Below, piece after piece: positions 20,249-28,960 of a stretch of 64,000 nucleotides of DNA (within the stretch, counting starts at the first letter, position 1; every line of letters begins with the position of its first letter). Source of the DNA: Castellaniella daejeonensis (GTDB lineage: Bacteria; Pseudomonadota; Gammaproteobacteria; Burkholderiales; Burkholderiaceae_B); NCBI RefSeq assembly GCF_039523555.1, contig NZ_BAAAFN010000008.1, forward strand, positions 124,001-188,000. The letters are read 5' to 3'. The translations under genes were made by a program, and so were the position numbers. The notes beneath the pieces were generated by a model. It was not told the DNA's origin. It saw only the letters and a program-made list of their open reading frames with translations, and ran no database searches.

Positions 20249-20934
20249 AGCTGCGCCTCGCGCACGCCCACGCTGTAGCGCCGGTCCAGCCAGTACAGGA
20301 TGCCGTTGGACAGGGTGGTCAGGGCCAGATAGATCAGGCCGGTCAGGCTGATGAAGAGGAATACCCGGAAGGTGACGTTGCCGGCATCCTGGGCGACCTT
20401 GACCAGGTCGGTCAGGCCGATCAGGGACACCAGGGCGGTGGATTTCAGAAGGACCTGCCAGTTGTTGCCGATGCCGGGCAGGGCGTGGCGCATCATCTGG
20501 GGAAACAGGATGCGGCGGAAGACCTGGAATTCACGCATGCCGTAGGCCGTGGCGGCTTCCATCTGGCCGTACGGCACGGCCATGAACGCTCCCCGGAAGG
20601 TTTCGGCGAAGTAGGCGCCGTAGATGAAGCCCAGCGTCAGCACGCCGGCGCCGAAGGGATCGATGTCGATCGGGTCGAGGCCGAGCAGGTCGGTCAGGTC
20701 GTTCAGGTAGATCTGCATGCTGAAGAAGATCAGCAGCATCAGGACCAGGTCGGGGACGCCGCGAACGAGGGTGGTGTAGGCCGTGGCGACCAGGCGGGCG
20801 CTCCAGGAGGCCGACAGCTTGGCCCAGGCGCCCAGAAGCCCCAGCCCCACGGCCACGGCCAGGGACAGCAACGCCAGCTTGATGGTGACCCAGGTCCCCG
20901 CCAGCAGCAGGGGGCCGTAGCCGTCTAGAAACAT
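20245..20934 (-). CDS. hisQ: Basic amino acid ABC transporter, permease (HisQ type)
   Basis: This 229-residue inner-membrane permease with about five helices starts MFLDGYGPLLLAGTWVTIKLA as in HisQ/ArtQ proteins. The EAA motif MEAATAYGMREFQVFRRILF and the following P-Q-M-M-R-H-A-L-P-G are intact. It pairs with the HisM-type permease, whose start codon overlaps its stop codon. It is separated from the upstream binding-protein gene by about 100 bp that contain a stable hairpin, so the permeases are probably made in smaller amounts than the binding protein. Confidence 0.92.
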   Translation of the reverse strand: MFLDGYGPLLLAGTWVTIKLALLSLAVAVGLGLLGAWAKLSASWSARLVATAYTTLVRGVPDLVLMLLIFFSMQIYLNDLTDLLGLDPIDIDPFGAGVLTLGFIYGAYFAETFRGAFMAVPYGQMEAATAYGMREFQVFRRILFPQMMRHALPGIGNNWQVLLKSTALVSLIGLTDLVKVAQDAGNVTFRVFLFISLTGLIYLALTTLSNGILYWLDRRYSVGVREAQL

Positions 20935-20961
20935 GGAAATCGGGAATGAACGATCAGGAGA

Positions 20962-20989
20962 GCCGCCCCGGCTTGTGGGCCGGGGCGGC
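20962..20989 (-). other. Intercistronic hairpin between binding protein and permease genes
   Basis: An 11-bp perfect GC stem (GCCGCCCCGGC and GCCGGGGCGGC) with a 6-nt loop lies between the binding-protein gene and hisQ. It has no T-run on the minus strand. Such stems commonly protect the upstream message from 3' exonucleases or cause partial termination, giving excess binding protein over permease. Confidence 0.65.
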
Positions 20990-21041
20990 GGCGCCCTGGT
21001 TGGAAAAGGCCGGCCGCGCGGTCAGGCGGCATGGCTCGGGA

Positions 21042-21830
21042 TTACTGGGCGGGGAATCGGATCAGGCCTTCGGCGAAGTATTTCTTCGCGTAGCCCTGGA
21101 TCGTGCCGTCGGCCAGCATGGCCTTGAGGACCTTGTCCACGTCGGCCTTGAGCGTGTTGCCCTTGCGGATGCCCATGGCGATGGGTTCGTTCAGGATCGG
21201 GTCGTCGAGCATCATCGGGGCGAGCTCGTAGTCGGCGCCTTCGGGCTTGTTCAGGAAGCCTTCGACCGCGCTTTGCGCCTCTTGGAAGGTGGCGTCCAGG
21301 CGGCCGGCCGTGACGTCCACGTAGGCGTTCGTGTAGCTGGGATAGGCGACGACCTTGACGCCCTTGGGCGCCCAGTGCTTGCGGGCGTAGGTTTCCATCG
21401 TGGTGCCCTGCTGGACGCCGACGCGCTTGCCCTTCAGGGATTCGGCGGTGGGCTCCAGGCCGCTGCCCTTCTTGACCATCAGCTTGACGGGCACGATGTA
21501 CATGGGGGTGGAGAAGTCGATGACCTTCTTGCGCGCCTCGGTGGCCGTCATGGTGGAATTGGCCAGGTCGAACTTGCGCGCCTGCAGGCCCGGGATCAGG
21601 CTGTCGAATGACTGGTCGATCCACACGCAGGTCCGGTTCAGGCGCTTGCAGACTTCGTTGCCGATGTCGATGTCGAAGCCTTCGAGCTGGCCGTTGGGAT
21701 TGCGATATTCGAACGGCGGGTAGCCGGCTTCGGTGGCGATCTTGAGTTCCTTGGTGTCGGCGGCGGAGCCGACTGCGGGGATCAGGCCGGCCGCGATCAG
21801 CAGCGCGGCGCCAAGCAGGGTGGTTTTCAT
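21042..21830 (-). CDS. Periplasmic basic amino acid-binding protein (HisJ/ArgT type)
   Basis: This 262-residue solute-binding protein captures its substrate in the periplasm for the HisQMP-type transporter. The signal peptide is clear (MKTTLLGAALLIAAGLIPAV, cleavage after GSA-A). The mature part has A-G-Y-P-P-F-E-Y, G-F-D-I-D-I-G and a D-S-L-I-P-G-L-Q-A-R-K-F-D stretch, matching lysine/arginine/ornithine and histidine binding proteins. The start chosen begins the signal peptide and has an AGGAG site 8 nt upstream; the longer frame adds 32 residues without family similarity. As first gene of its operon, it would be the most abundant product. Confidence 0.93.
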   Translation of the reverse strand: MKTTLLGAALLIAAGLIPAVGSAADTKELKIATEAGYPPFEYRNPNGQLEGFDIDIGNEVCKRLNRTCVWIDQSFDSLIPGLQARKFDLANSTMTATEARKKVIDFSTPMYIVPVKLMVKKGSGLEPTAESLKGKRVGVQQGTTMETYARKHWAPKGVKVVAYPSYTNAYVDVTAGRLDATFQEAQSAVEGFLNKPEGADYELAPMMLDDPILNEPIAMGIRKGNTLKADVDKVLKAMLADGTIQGYAKKYFAEGLIRFPAQ

Positions 21831-21978
21831 CGAATGTTCTCCTGGGGTGCCGGGCGGCGGGTGGCGCCGGCCGGCAGTAACAAGGTGTGATGTTAACCCA
21901 GGTCCTTGCCGGGGCGCATCAAGCATTACCCCTAGAAGAATCCCGGGACGCGCCTGCCTCCGGCGCGCACCCGCAGGC

Positions 21979-22650
21979 TCAGGTCGGCAGCGCCGGCTCG
22001 CGCTGCTGCTCGATCTGGGCGGCTTCCTGGATGAGGCGGACGACTTCGTCGAGGTCGTCGGTGACCAGCAGCATGTCGAGGTCGAAGGGCCCGATCATGC
22101 CGTGGGTCAGGAGCTGGTCGCGGACCCATTCCATCAGGCCGGACCAGAAGGCCTTGCCCACCAGGATGATGGGGGCGGGCGGCTGCTTCATCGTCTGCAC
22201 CAGCGTGATGGCCTCGAACAGTTCGTCCAGCGTGCCGAAGCCGCCGGGCAGCACCACGTAGGCCAGGCTGTGCATGAAGAACGAGGCCTTGCGCGAGTTG
22301 AAGTATTCGAACTGCAGGCTGTCGGTCTGGTAGGGGTTGTCGGTCTTTTCGCGCGGCAGGCGGATGTTCAGCCCGACGCTGCGCCCGCCGGCCTCGAAGG
22401 CGCCACGGTTGGCGGCTTCCATCAGGCCGGGGCCGCCGCCGGCGATGACCGGCAGGCCCAGCTGGGCGATGCGCGCGCCCAGTTCCATGCCCTGGGCATA
22501 GAAGGGGTGGTCGCGGGGAATCCGGGCGCTGCCGAAGATGCTCACGCCCAGGCCGATTTTCTGAAAGGCCGCGGCTGCCGCGCGCATCTCTGCAATAATC
22601 GTGGGAATCTGTTGTTCGGCCGAAACGCGTTTCGTCTTATTGTCCGTCAT
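21979..22650 (-). CDS. LOG-family protein (TIGR00730, nucleotide phosphoribohydrolase-like)
   Basis: The 223-residue protein has the Rossmann-like fold of LOG/YgdH proteins. The diagnostic PGGFGTLDE motif lies near residue 135, with G-S-A-R and the AGGGPGLMEAANRGAFEAGG nucleotide-binding stretch upstream. Characterised members release free base from nucleoside 5'-monophosphates (cytokinin activation, or purine nucleotide control by PpnN). The old label 'lysine decarboxylase' for this family is wrong. Its ATG and the polA ATG overlap on opposite strands. AAGG at a spacing of 8 nt within polA could be the ribosome site. Confidence 0.9.
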   Translation of the reverse strand: MTDNKTKRVSAEQQIPTIIAEMRAAAAAFQKIGLGVSIFGSARIPRDHPFYAQGMELGARIAQLGLPVIAGGGPGLMEAANRGAFEAGGRSVGLNIRLPREKTDNPYQTDSLQFEYFNSRKASFFMHSLAYVVLPGGFGTLDELFEAITLVQTMKQPPAPIILVGKAFWSGLMEWVRDQLLTHGMIGPFDLDMLLVTDDLDEVVRLIQEAAQIEQQREPALPT

Positions 22651-25369
22651 GAAAAAAACCTTGTTGCTCGTGGATGGGTCCAGCTACCTGTACCGCGCCT
22701 ATCATGCGATGCCCGATCTGCGCAATGCGCGCGGCGAACCCACCGGAGCCCTGTATGGCGTCGTCTCCATGTTACGGAGGCTGCTGCTGGATTACAAGGA
22801 CGTGGCGACCCATGGGGCCTGCGTGTTCGACGCCCCCGGAGGCTCTTTCAGGGAAACGATCTACCCCGACTACAAGGCCAATCGTCCGTCGATGCCGGAC
22901 GACCTGCGTGCCCAGATCGGACCGATACATGAAGCTGCCGCAGCGCTGGGCTGGACCGTGATCTCGGCGCCGGGCGTGGAAGCCGACGACATCATCGGCA
23001 CCCTGGCGCACCAGGCGGGCGAAAACGGCTTTTATACCATCATTTCGACGGGCGACAAGGATCTGGCCCAGCTGGTCAATGACAAGGTCGAACTGATCAA
23101 CACCATGTCGGGAGAGCGCCAGGACCGCGAAGGCGTGATCCGCAAGTTCGGCGTGCCCCCGGAGCGCATCGTCGATTACCTGATGCTGACCGGCGACGCG
23201 GTGGACAATGTGCCCGGCGTGCAGAAGGTCGGCCCCAAGACCGCCGCCAAATGGCTGGGCGAGTACGGCGATATCGACACGCTGGTCGCCCATGCCGCCG
23301 ACATCCGCGGCGTGGCCGGGGAAAACCTGCGCGCGGCGGTGCCGAATTTCCCCATGACGCGGGAACTGCTGACGGTGCGCCTGGATTGCGAGCTGGAAGA
23401 AGGCTGGGTGCCGTCCGCGCTGGGCCTGAAGGAGCCCGACCACGAGGTGCTGGTCCGGCTGTATGAAACCTATGGCTTCCGGACCTGGTTGCGCGAGGAA
23501 ACCGGCGATCCCGACCGCATCCCGGCCCAGGACGCCCGCGTCGCGCGCGAGGTGCCGCCCGGGCCCGATGCCGTGGATTACGAAACCATTCTCGATGAAG
23601 CATCATTGGACCGCTGGCTGGAACGCCTGCGTGCCGCGCCCCTGGCTGCCCTGGATACGGAAACCACCAGCCTGGACCCCATGGCGGCCCGGCTGGTGGG
23701 GCTGTCTTTCGCCATCGAGCCCGGCCGGGCGGCCTACGTGCCGGTGGGGCACCGCGCCCCGGGCACGCCCGATCAACTGGACCGCGCCCTGGTGCTGGAA
23801 CGCCTGCGTCCCTGGCTCGAGGATCCTGACGCGCCCAAGCTGCTGCATCATGCCAAGTACGACGTCCATGTGTTCGCCAACGAGGGAGTCGCCCTGCGCG
23901 GGGTGCGGCACGACACCATGCTGCAGGCCTATGTGCTGCAGTCGCATCGGCGCGTGAACCTGCAGGAACTCTGCATCCAGTGGCTGGGCCTGACGGGGAC
24001 AACCTACGAAGATCTGTGCGGCAAGGGTGCGCGCCAGATCGGCTTCGACGAGGTGGCCCTGGACCAGGCGGCACACTATGCCGCCGAGGACGCCGATTTC
24101 ACCCTGCGTCTGCACCAGGTGCTTCTGCCGAAGGTGGAAGCCGAATCGGGCCTGTCGCGTATCTATGATCTGGAGATCCGCACGTCCGACGTGCTCGCGC
24201 GCATCGAACGCAACGGCGTGGCCATCGATGCCGGCGTGCTGGCGGCGCAAAGCCACGAGCTGGGCCGGCAGATGATCGACCTCGAGGCCCGGGCCCATGC
24301 ATTGGCGGGCCAGCCCTTCAACCTGAATTCGCCCAAGCAGCTGGGCGAGATCCTTTTCCAGCGCATGCAGTTGCCGGTGTTGCGCAAGACGGCCAGCGGT
24401 GCGCCTTCCACCGACGAAGACGTCCTGAGCCGCCTGGCGGCCGATTACCCCCTGCCGCGCCTGCTGCTCGACTACCGCGGCATCGCCAAGCTGAAATCCA
24501 CCTATACCGACAAGCTGCCCCGCATGATCGATCCGCGCACGGGCCGGGTGCACACGCGCTACGCCCAGGCGGCCGTGGTGACGGGGCGGCTGGCCTCGTC
24601 CGATCCGAACCTGCAGAACATCCCCGTGCGCACGGCCGAGGGCCGCCGCGTGCGGTCGGCATTTGTTTCCAGCCTGGGCAAGATCGTCTCGGCCGACTAC
24701 TCGCAGATCGAACTGCGCGTCATGGCCCATGTGTCGGGCGACGAGAACCTGCGCCGGGCCTTTGCCCAGGGGCTGGACATCCACCGCGCCACGGCGGCCG
24801 AGGTCTTCGGCCTGCCCCTGGACCAGGTCGATGCCGAACACCGCCGGGCTGCCAAGGCCATCAATTTCGGCCTGATCTACGGCATGGGCGAATTCGGCCT
24901 GGCGAGCAACCTGGGCATCACCCGGGCCGCGGCCAAATCCTACATCGACCGCTATTTCATGCGCTATCCCGGCGTGGCCGACTACATGGACCGCATCCGC
25001 CGCCAGGCCCGCGAGCAGGGCTACGTGGAAACTGTCTTCGGGCGCCGCCTGTATTTCCCCGATTTGTCCGGCGCCAAGGGGCCGCGCGCGGCCGCAGCCG
25101 AGCGGGCCGCGATCAATGCGCCCATGCAGGGCACGGCGGCCGATCTCATCAAGATGGCCATGGTGGCCGTCCAGGACTGGCTGGACGCCGAAGGCCTGCG
25201 CAGCCTGATGGTGATGCAGGTCCACGACGAACTGGTGTTCGACGCGGCCGAGGACGAGATCGATGCCTTGCGCGAGCGGGTGCCGGCGCTGATGGCAGGC
25301 GTGGCGCAGCTTGCAGTGCCGCTGGTGGCGGAAGTGGGCGTCGGCCACGATTGGGGCGCCGCCCACTGA
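22649..25369 (+). CDS. polA: DNA polymerase I
   Basis: Pol I fills repair gaps and removes RNA primers. The 906 residues contain all three domains. The 5' nuclease (about 1-290) has LVDGSSYLYRAYHA, GVEADDIIGTLA and GDKDLAQLV. The 3'-5' proofreading domain (about 320-500) is intact with LDTETTSLD and Y-A-A-E-D-A-D. The polymerase (about 510-906) has SADYSQIELRVMAH, RRAAKAINFGLIYGMGEFGL and QVHDELVFD. I took the start as MKKTLLLVDG because the family begins there. No good ribosome site is seen, and the ATG overlaps the divergent LOG start codon, so the promoter probably lies inside the LOG coding region. Confidence 0.97.
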   Translation: MKKTLLLVDGSSYLYRAYHAMPDLRNARGEPTGALYGVVSMLRRLLLDYKDVATHGACVFDAPGGSFRETIYPDYKANRPSMPDDLRAQIGPIHEAAAALGWTVISAPGVEADDIIGTLAHQAGENGFYTIISTGDKDLAQLVNDKVELINTMSGERQDREGVIRKFGVPPERIVDYLMLTGDAVDNVPGVQKVGPKTAAKWLGEYGDIDTLVAHAADIRGVAGENLRAAVPNFPMTRELLTVRLDCELEEGWVPSALGLKEPDHEVLVRLYETYGFRTWLREETGDPDRIPAQDARVAREVPPGPDAVDYETILDEASLDRWLERLRAAPLAALDTETTSLDPMAARLVGLSFAIEPGRAAYVPVGHRAPGTPDQLDRALVLERLRPWLEDPDAPKLLHHAKYDVHVFANEGVALRGVRHDTMLQAYVLQSHRRVNLQELCIQWLGLTGTTYEDLCGKGARQIGFDEVALDQAAHYAAEDADFTLRLHQVLLPKVEAESGLSRIYDLEIRTSDVLARIERNGVAIDAGVLAAQSHELGRQMIDLEARAHALAGQPFNLNSPKQLGEILFQRMQLPVLRKTASGAPSTDEDVLSRLAADYPLPRLLLDYRGIAKLKSTYTDKLPRMIDPRTGRVHTRYAQAAVVTGRLASSDPNLQNIPVRTAEGRRVRSAFVSSLGKIVSADYSQIELRVMAHVSGDENLRRAFAQGLDIHRATAAEVFGLPLDQVDAEHRRAAKAINFGLIYGMGEFGLASNLGITRAAAKSYIDRYFMRYPGVADYMDRIRRQAREQGYVETVFGRRLYFPDLSGAKGPRAAAAERAAINAPMQGTAADLIKMAMVAVQDWLDAEGLRSLMVMQVHDELVFDAAEDEIDALRERVPALMAGVAQLAVPLVAEVGVGHDWGAAH

Positions 25370-25400
25370 CGGGCACCGTGCCGCGCGCGGCACGGCGGAC

Positions 25401-27056
25401 TCATTCCACTTCGCGCAGGCGGTTGGGTCGCAGTTCGCCGTAGCGGTCCAGGATGGGGTACGCGGCGGCGTTGACCAGACAGGCGTTCACACCGCCGGCA
25501 TCGCGCAGGATTTCCAGGTAGAAGGCGCCGACATCGGCGACATCGATACGCCCGGTCTTGATGCGGTCCAGGTGGCGTTCGGCCGCGCGGGCTTCCAGGG
25601 CGCGGAAATGTTCTTTTTCGAAGGCCAGGTTGCGGGCCGTGGCGCGGTCGTTCGAGACGAACAGGGCGGCGGCCTGGCCCAGGTTGCGCTGCAGCCGTTC
25701 GAGGACTTCGGCCAGCTCGGCTTTCTGTTCGGCATCCAGCGCCCAGTGCTTCTTGTGCAGCTGGCCGGCATGGCCCAGCAGCCCTGCGCCAGTCACATCG
25801 GCGGCGTGGGCGATGTTCATGGAAAAGGTCAGGATGGCTTTCAGGTACTGGGCGTCGTCGGCGCTCAGGTTTTCCTGGTCCTGGGTTGCCAGGAACGCGG
25901 TCACGGACCGGTCGAGCTGGCTGATGGCCTGGTTCAGGTAGCGGGCCTGGCCGATCACCCTGGCATCCTCGTTCAGCAGGGCGCGTGCGGTGAGACGCAG
26001 CGATTCGCGCAACAGGTCCGTCAGCCGCAGCGCCTCGCGGGCCGCCTGGCCCAGGGCCACGGCCGGCACTTCGCGTGAGGACGCGTCCAGGTACTGGGGA
26101 CGGGACGGATCGTGGGGGTCGTCGCGCGTCGGCAGCAACCGCTTCAGCAGGCGTGCGTAGGGCTGCAGCGCCGGCATGAAGCAGGCGGCTACCGTCAGGT
26201 TGAACAGCAGGTGGAAGTTCGCCACCGAGTGCGCTGCGTCGCCCAGCGAGGTCATGATCGGGGCGGCCCAGGGCATCAGGGCCAGGCCCAGCAGGCAGCC
26301 GGCCACGCGCGTGCCGAGGTTGCCCATGGGCACGCGGCGGGACGCGGGGTTGCTGTCGCCACCGCCTTCCAGGACGGGATTGATGGCGGTGCCCAGGTTG
26401 GCGCCCAGCACCAGCGCGTAGGCCAGTTCCGGCCGGATCAGGTCGTGATGGGCCAGGGACATGATCAGCACGACGACGGCCACGCTGGAATGCGATGCCC
26501 AGGTCAGCGCCGCACTGGCCGCCAGGGCGATCACCGGCGCGTCCGCCAGGGCCTGCAGGGCACTGCCCAGCACCGGCGCGTTCTGCAGCGGTTCGAACAG
26601 GGTCACCAGCTCGTGCAGGGCCAGCAGCAGCAGGCCCAGGCCGATCAGGGCGCGGCCCAGGTCGCGCGCGCGGCCCGGCTCGTAGCGGCGGAACATCCAG
26701 ACGCCGACGAGCACCAGGCCGGGCGCCAGGGCGGTCAGGTCGAAGGACAGCGCCTGGACGATCAGGGTGGTGCCGACGTTCGCGCCCAGCATGGCGGCCA
26801 GGCCCGGCACCAGGGGCACCAGGCCATCCAGGGCGAAGCCGGTGATCATCAGGCCGGTGGCCGTGCTGCTCTGGATGGCGGCGGTGATCAGCAGCCCCGT
26901 GCCGAAGGCGCGCGGGGTCGATCCCATGGCCCGGCTCATCCACAGCCCCAGAGCCTTGCCGAAGGCCCGCTGCACGCCGGTCTGCACCATGTGCACGCCC
27001 CACAGCAGCAGGGCGACGAAACCGCCGAAGGTGATCAGTACCTGGAGTTCGCGCAC
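25401..27056 (-). CDS. Na/Pi-cotransporter family protein with PhoU-like tail
   Basis: This 551-residue protein consists of a membrane half (about 1-320, nine or so helices) with the duplicated NptA/SLC34 core. The first repeat shows AAIQSSTAT and LGANVGTT, the second SHSSVAV and LGANLGTAINP. The soluble C-terminal half (about 335-545) is helical and PhoU-like. Family members carry out sodium-coupled phosphate uptake or export. The glutamine of the second QSS motif is replaced by histidine here, so transport details may differ. It lies 27 nt downstream of htpX on the same strand and converges with polA. Confidence 0.88.
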   Translation of the reverse strand: MRELQVLITFGGFVALLLWGVHMVQTGVQRAFGKALGLWMSRAMGSTPRAFGTGLLITAAIQSSTATGLMITGFALDGLVPLVPGLAAMLGANVGTTLIVQALSFDLTALAPGLVLVGVWMFRRYEPGRARDLGRALIGLGLLLLALHELVTLFEPLQNAPVLGSALQALADAPVIALAASAALTWASHSSVAVVVLIMSLAHHDLIRPELAYALVLGANLGTAINPVLEGGGDSNPASRRVPMGNLGTRVAGCLLGLALMPWAAPIMTSLGDAAHSVANFHLLFNLTVAACFMPALQPYARLLKRLLPTRDDPHDPSRPQYLDASSREVPAVALGQAAREALRLTDLLRESLRLTARALLNEDARVIGQARYLNQAISQLDRSVTAFLATQDQENLSADDAQYLKAILTFSMNIAHAADVTGAGLLGHAGQLHKKHWALDAEQKAELAEVLERLQRNLGQAAALFVSNDRATARNLAFEKEHFRALEARAAERHLDRIKTGRIDVADVGAFYLEILRDAGGVNACLVNAAAYPILDRYGELRPNRLREVE

Positions 27057-27083
27057 GGCCGGCCTTTCATTGAGGGGTGGGCC

Positions 27084-27959
27084 CTAGGCCGTTTGCCGGC
27101 GCAGCGCCTCGATGCGTTGCTCGATGGGGGGGTGCGAGGCGAACAGGGCCCCGATGCCTCCGCCCGCGATGCCCGAGGCGGCCAGGGACTTGGGCAGTTC
27201 GCCGGCCTCGACCCCGCCCAGGCGGGCAAGCGCGCGGATCATGGGTTCGCGCGCGCCCAGCAAGTGGGCCGAACCCGCGTCGGCGCGGAATTCGCGCTGG
27301 CGGGAAAACCAGGCGACGATGATCGAGGCGAGCACGCCGAAGAGGATTTCGCACACGAAGACGCTCGCGTAGTAGCCCATGCCGATGTCGCGGTCGTTCT
27401 TGAGCACGGCGCGGTCGATGACGTAGCCGACCATGCGCGACAGGAAGATGACGAAGGTGTTGACCACGCCCTGGATCAGGGTGAGGGTGACCATGTCGCC
27501 GTTGGCGATGTGGGCGACCTCGTGGCCCAGCACGGCGGCGACCTCTTCCTCGGTCATGGACGAAAGCAGGCCCGTGGAGACTGCCACCAGGGAGTCGTTG
27601 CGGAAGGCGCCCGTGGCGAATGCATTGGGCGCGCCTTCGTAGATGGCGACTTCGGGGCGGCCGATGCCGGCCTTGTCGGCCAGCTGGTGCACGGTGGCCA
27701 CCAGCCAGGCCTCGCGCCGGTCGCGCGGCGCCTGGGGGTCGATGACCCGGGCGCCGGTGCTGGCCTTGGCCATCCATTTGCTCATCAGCAGCGAGATGAA
27801 TGAACCCGTGAATCCCAGCACCGCTGCAAACACCAGGAGCGCGGCCGGATCGATGCCGTTGGCGGTCAGGTAGCGGCCGACCCCCAGGAGGTTCATGGTG
27901 ATGTTGAGCACCAGCAGGACCGCCAGGTTGGTCCCGAGAAACAGGATGATTCGTTTCAT
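27084..27959 (-). CDS. htpX: Membrane zinc metalloprotease HtpX
   Basis: HtpX degrades misfolded inner-membrane proteins together with FtsH. The 291 residues show two N-terminal helices (about 5-25 and 35-55), the zinc site HEVAH in LGHEVAHIANGD, two further hydrophobic segments (about 155-210) and the downstream glutamate in REFRADAGSA that completes the zinc ligands. The start at MKRIILFLG gives the normal N-terminus; eleven codons further upstream in frame are not conserved. It is divergent from the EamA-sulfurtransferase pair and precedes the Na/Pi gene on its own strand. Confidence 0.95.
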   Translation of the reverse strand: MKRIILFLGTNLAVLLVLNITMNLLGVGRYLTANGIDPAALLVFAAVLGFTGSFISLLMSKWMAKASTGARVIDPQAPRDRREAWLVATVHQLADKAGIGRPEVAIYEGAPNAFATGAFRNDSLVAVSTGLLSSMTEEEVAAVLGHEVAHIANGDMVTLTLIQGVVNTFVIFLSRMVGYVIDRAVLKNDRDIGMGYYASVFVCEILFGVLASIIVAWFSRQREFRADAGSAHLLGAREPMIRALARLGGVEAGELPKSLAASGIAGGGIGALFASHPPIEQRIEALRRQTA

Positions 27960-28039
27960 GTGGGGCAGAGCTCCGCAGGAAGGGTATGACAATGCCCAAA
28001 GTGTATAGTATCGGCTTCCGGTTCGTGCTGTGGTGACGC

Positions 28040-28960
28040 ATGCAGTCTTTGTGGATGTTGCTGGCCTGCGCCATGTTCGCCGCGATGGGGGCCTTCGTGA
28101 AGGTTGCCGCCGGCCTGGGCGCGACGCTGCCGGAAATCGTCCTGTCGCGCGGCATCCCTTCCGTCCTGTTGCTGTATGTCTGGGCGCGCTCCACGCGGCG
28201 CACCATCCGCCCGTCCAGCTGGCGCCTGCACGTCTGGCGCAATTGCAGCGGCATCGCCTCCATGTGGCTGGGCTTTTTCGCCCTGTCCCACCTCTCCCTG
28301 CCGACGGCCATCAGCCTGAACTACACGGCGCCGCTGTTCATCGCGGGCTGGATGCTGTTCTTTGGCGGCGCCCAGCGCGATCCGGCGCGCGTGCTGGCGG
28401 TGCTGGCCGGTTTTCTCGGGGTGCTGGGCGTCTTGCGCCCCAGCATCCAGCACGACGAATGGTTGGCAGCCCTGATGGGGCTGGGAGCAGGCGGACTGGC
28501 GGCGATCGCCATGATGCAGATCCGCCAGCTGGGCCGGATCGGCGAGCCCGAGTGGCGGACGGTGCTGCTGTTTTCCCTGGGAGTGTGCCTGAGCGGCCTG
28601 GCCGGCATTTCGTTGCAGGGCTGGCGTGCCAGCGATCCCCTGGCCTTGCTGGCGCTGGCCGGACTTGGCCTGGCGGGCCTGGTGGGCCAGCTGGCCATGA
28701 CCCGGGCCTTCGGCTTGGGGTCTACCCTGTTGACGGCGGCGCTGCAGTACATGACCATCATCTTTGCCGCCCTGATCGGCGTCCTGTTCTGGGGCGACCG
28801 GCCGGCGCCGCTGGCCTGGGCCGGCATGGCGCTGATCATCGGCTCCGGCCTGCTGTCGGTCTGGCGCACGTACACCGAGGCCCGCGCGCTGCGGGGCAGC
28901 GGCGATACGGCCCGGCCCGCGGACACAGGCATTCCCACGAAGGAGGTAAACCCGTCATGA
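28040..28960 (+). CDS. EamA/DMT-family transporter
   Basis: This 306-residue transporter has ten predicted helices in two EamA repeats (about 5-140 and 150-285). The first repeat shows A-M-G-A-F-V-K-V-A and P-x-x-x-x-S-R-G-I-P, the second F-G-L-G-S-T-L-L-T-A-A-L-Q-Y, typical of the S-adenosylmethionine/drug-metabolite branch. The substrate is unknown. A possible -10 box (TATAGT, 28004-28009) precedes it. The gene overlaps the next start by 4 nt, so it is translated together with the sulfurtransferase; a sulfur-compound substrate is conceivable but only a guess from context. Confidence 0.87.
   Translation: MQSLWMLLACAMFAAMGAFVKVAAGLGATLPEIVLSRGIPSVLLLYVWARSTRRTIRPSSWRLHVWRNCSGIASMWLGFFALSHLSLPTAISLNYTAPLFIAGWMLFFGGAQRDPARVLAVLAGFLGVLGVLRPSIQHDEWLAALMGLGAGGLAAIAMMQIRQLGRIGEPEWRTVLLFSLGVCLSGLAGISLQGWRASDPLALLALAGLGLAGLVGQLAMTRAFGLGSTLLTAALQYMTIIFAALIGVLFWGDRPAPLAWAGMALIIGSGLLSVWRTYTEARALRGSGDTARPADTGIPTKEVNPS

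Noticed and set aside
25374..25394. Short GC hairpin between converging polA and the Na/Pi gene
   Set aside because: The stem is about 6 bp (GTGCCG/CGGCAC) with no T-run in either direction, too weak to call a terminator.
26112..27803. 563-codon open frame opposite the Na/Pi transporter and htpX
   Set aside because: It spans the gap between two well-supported genes on the other strand and contains no recognisable domain.
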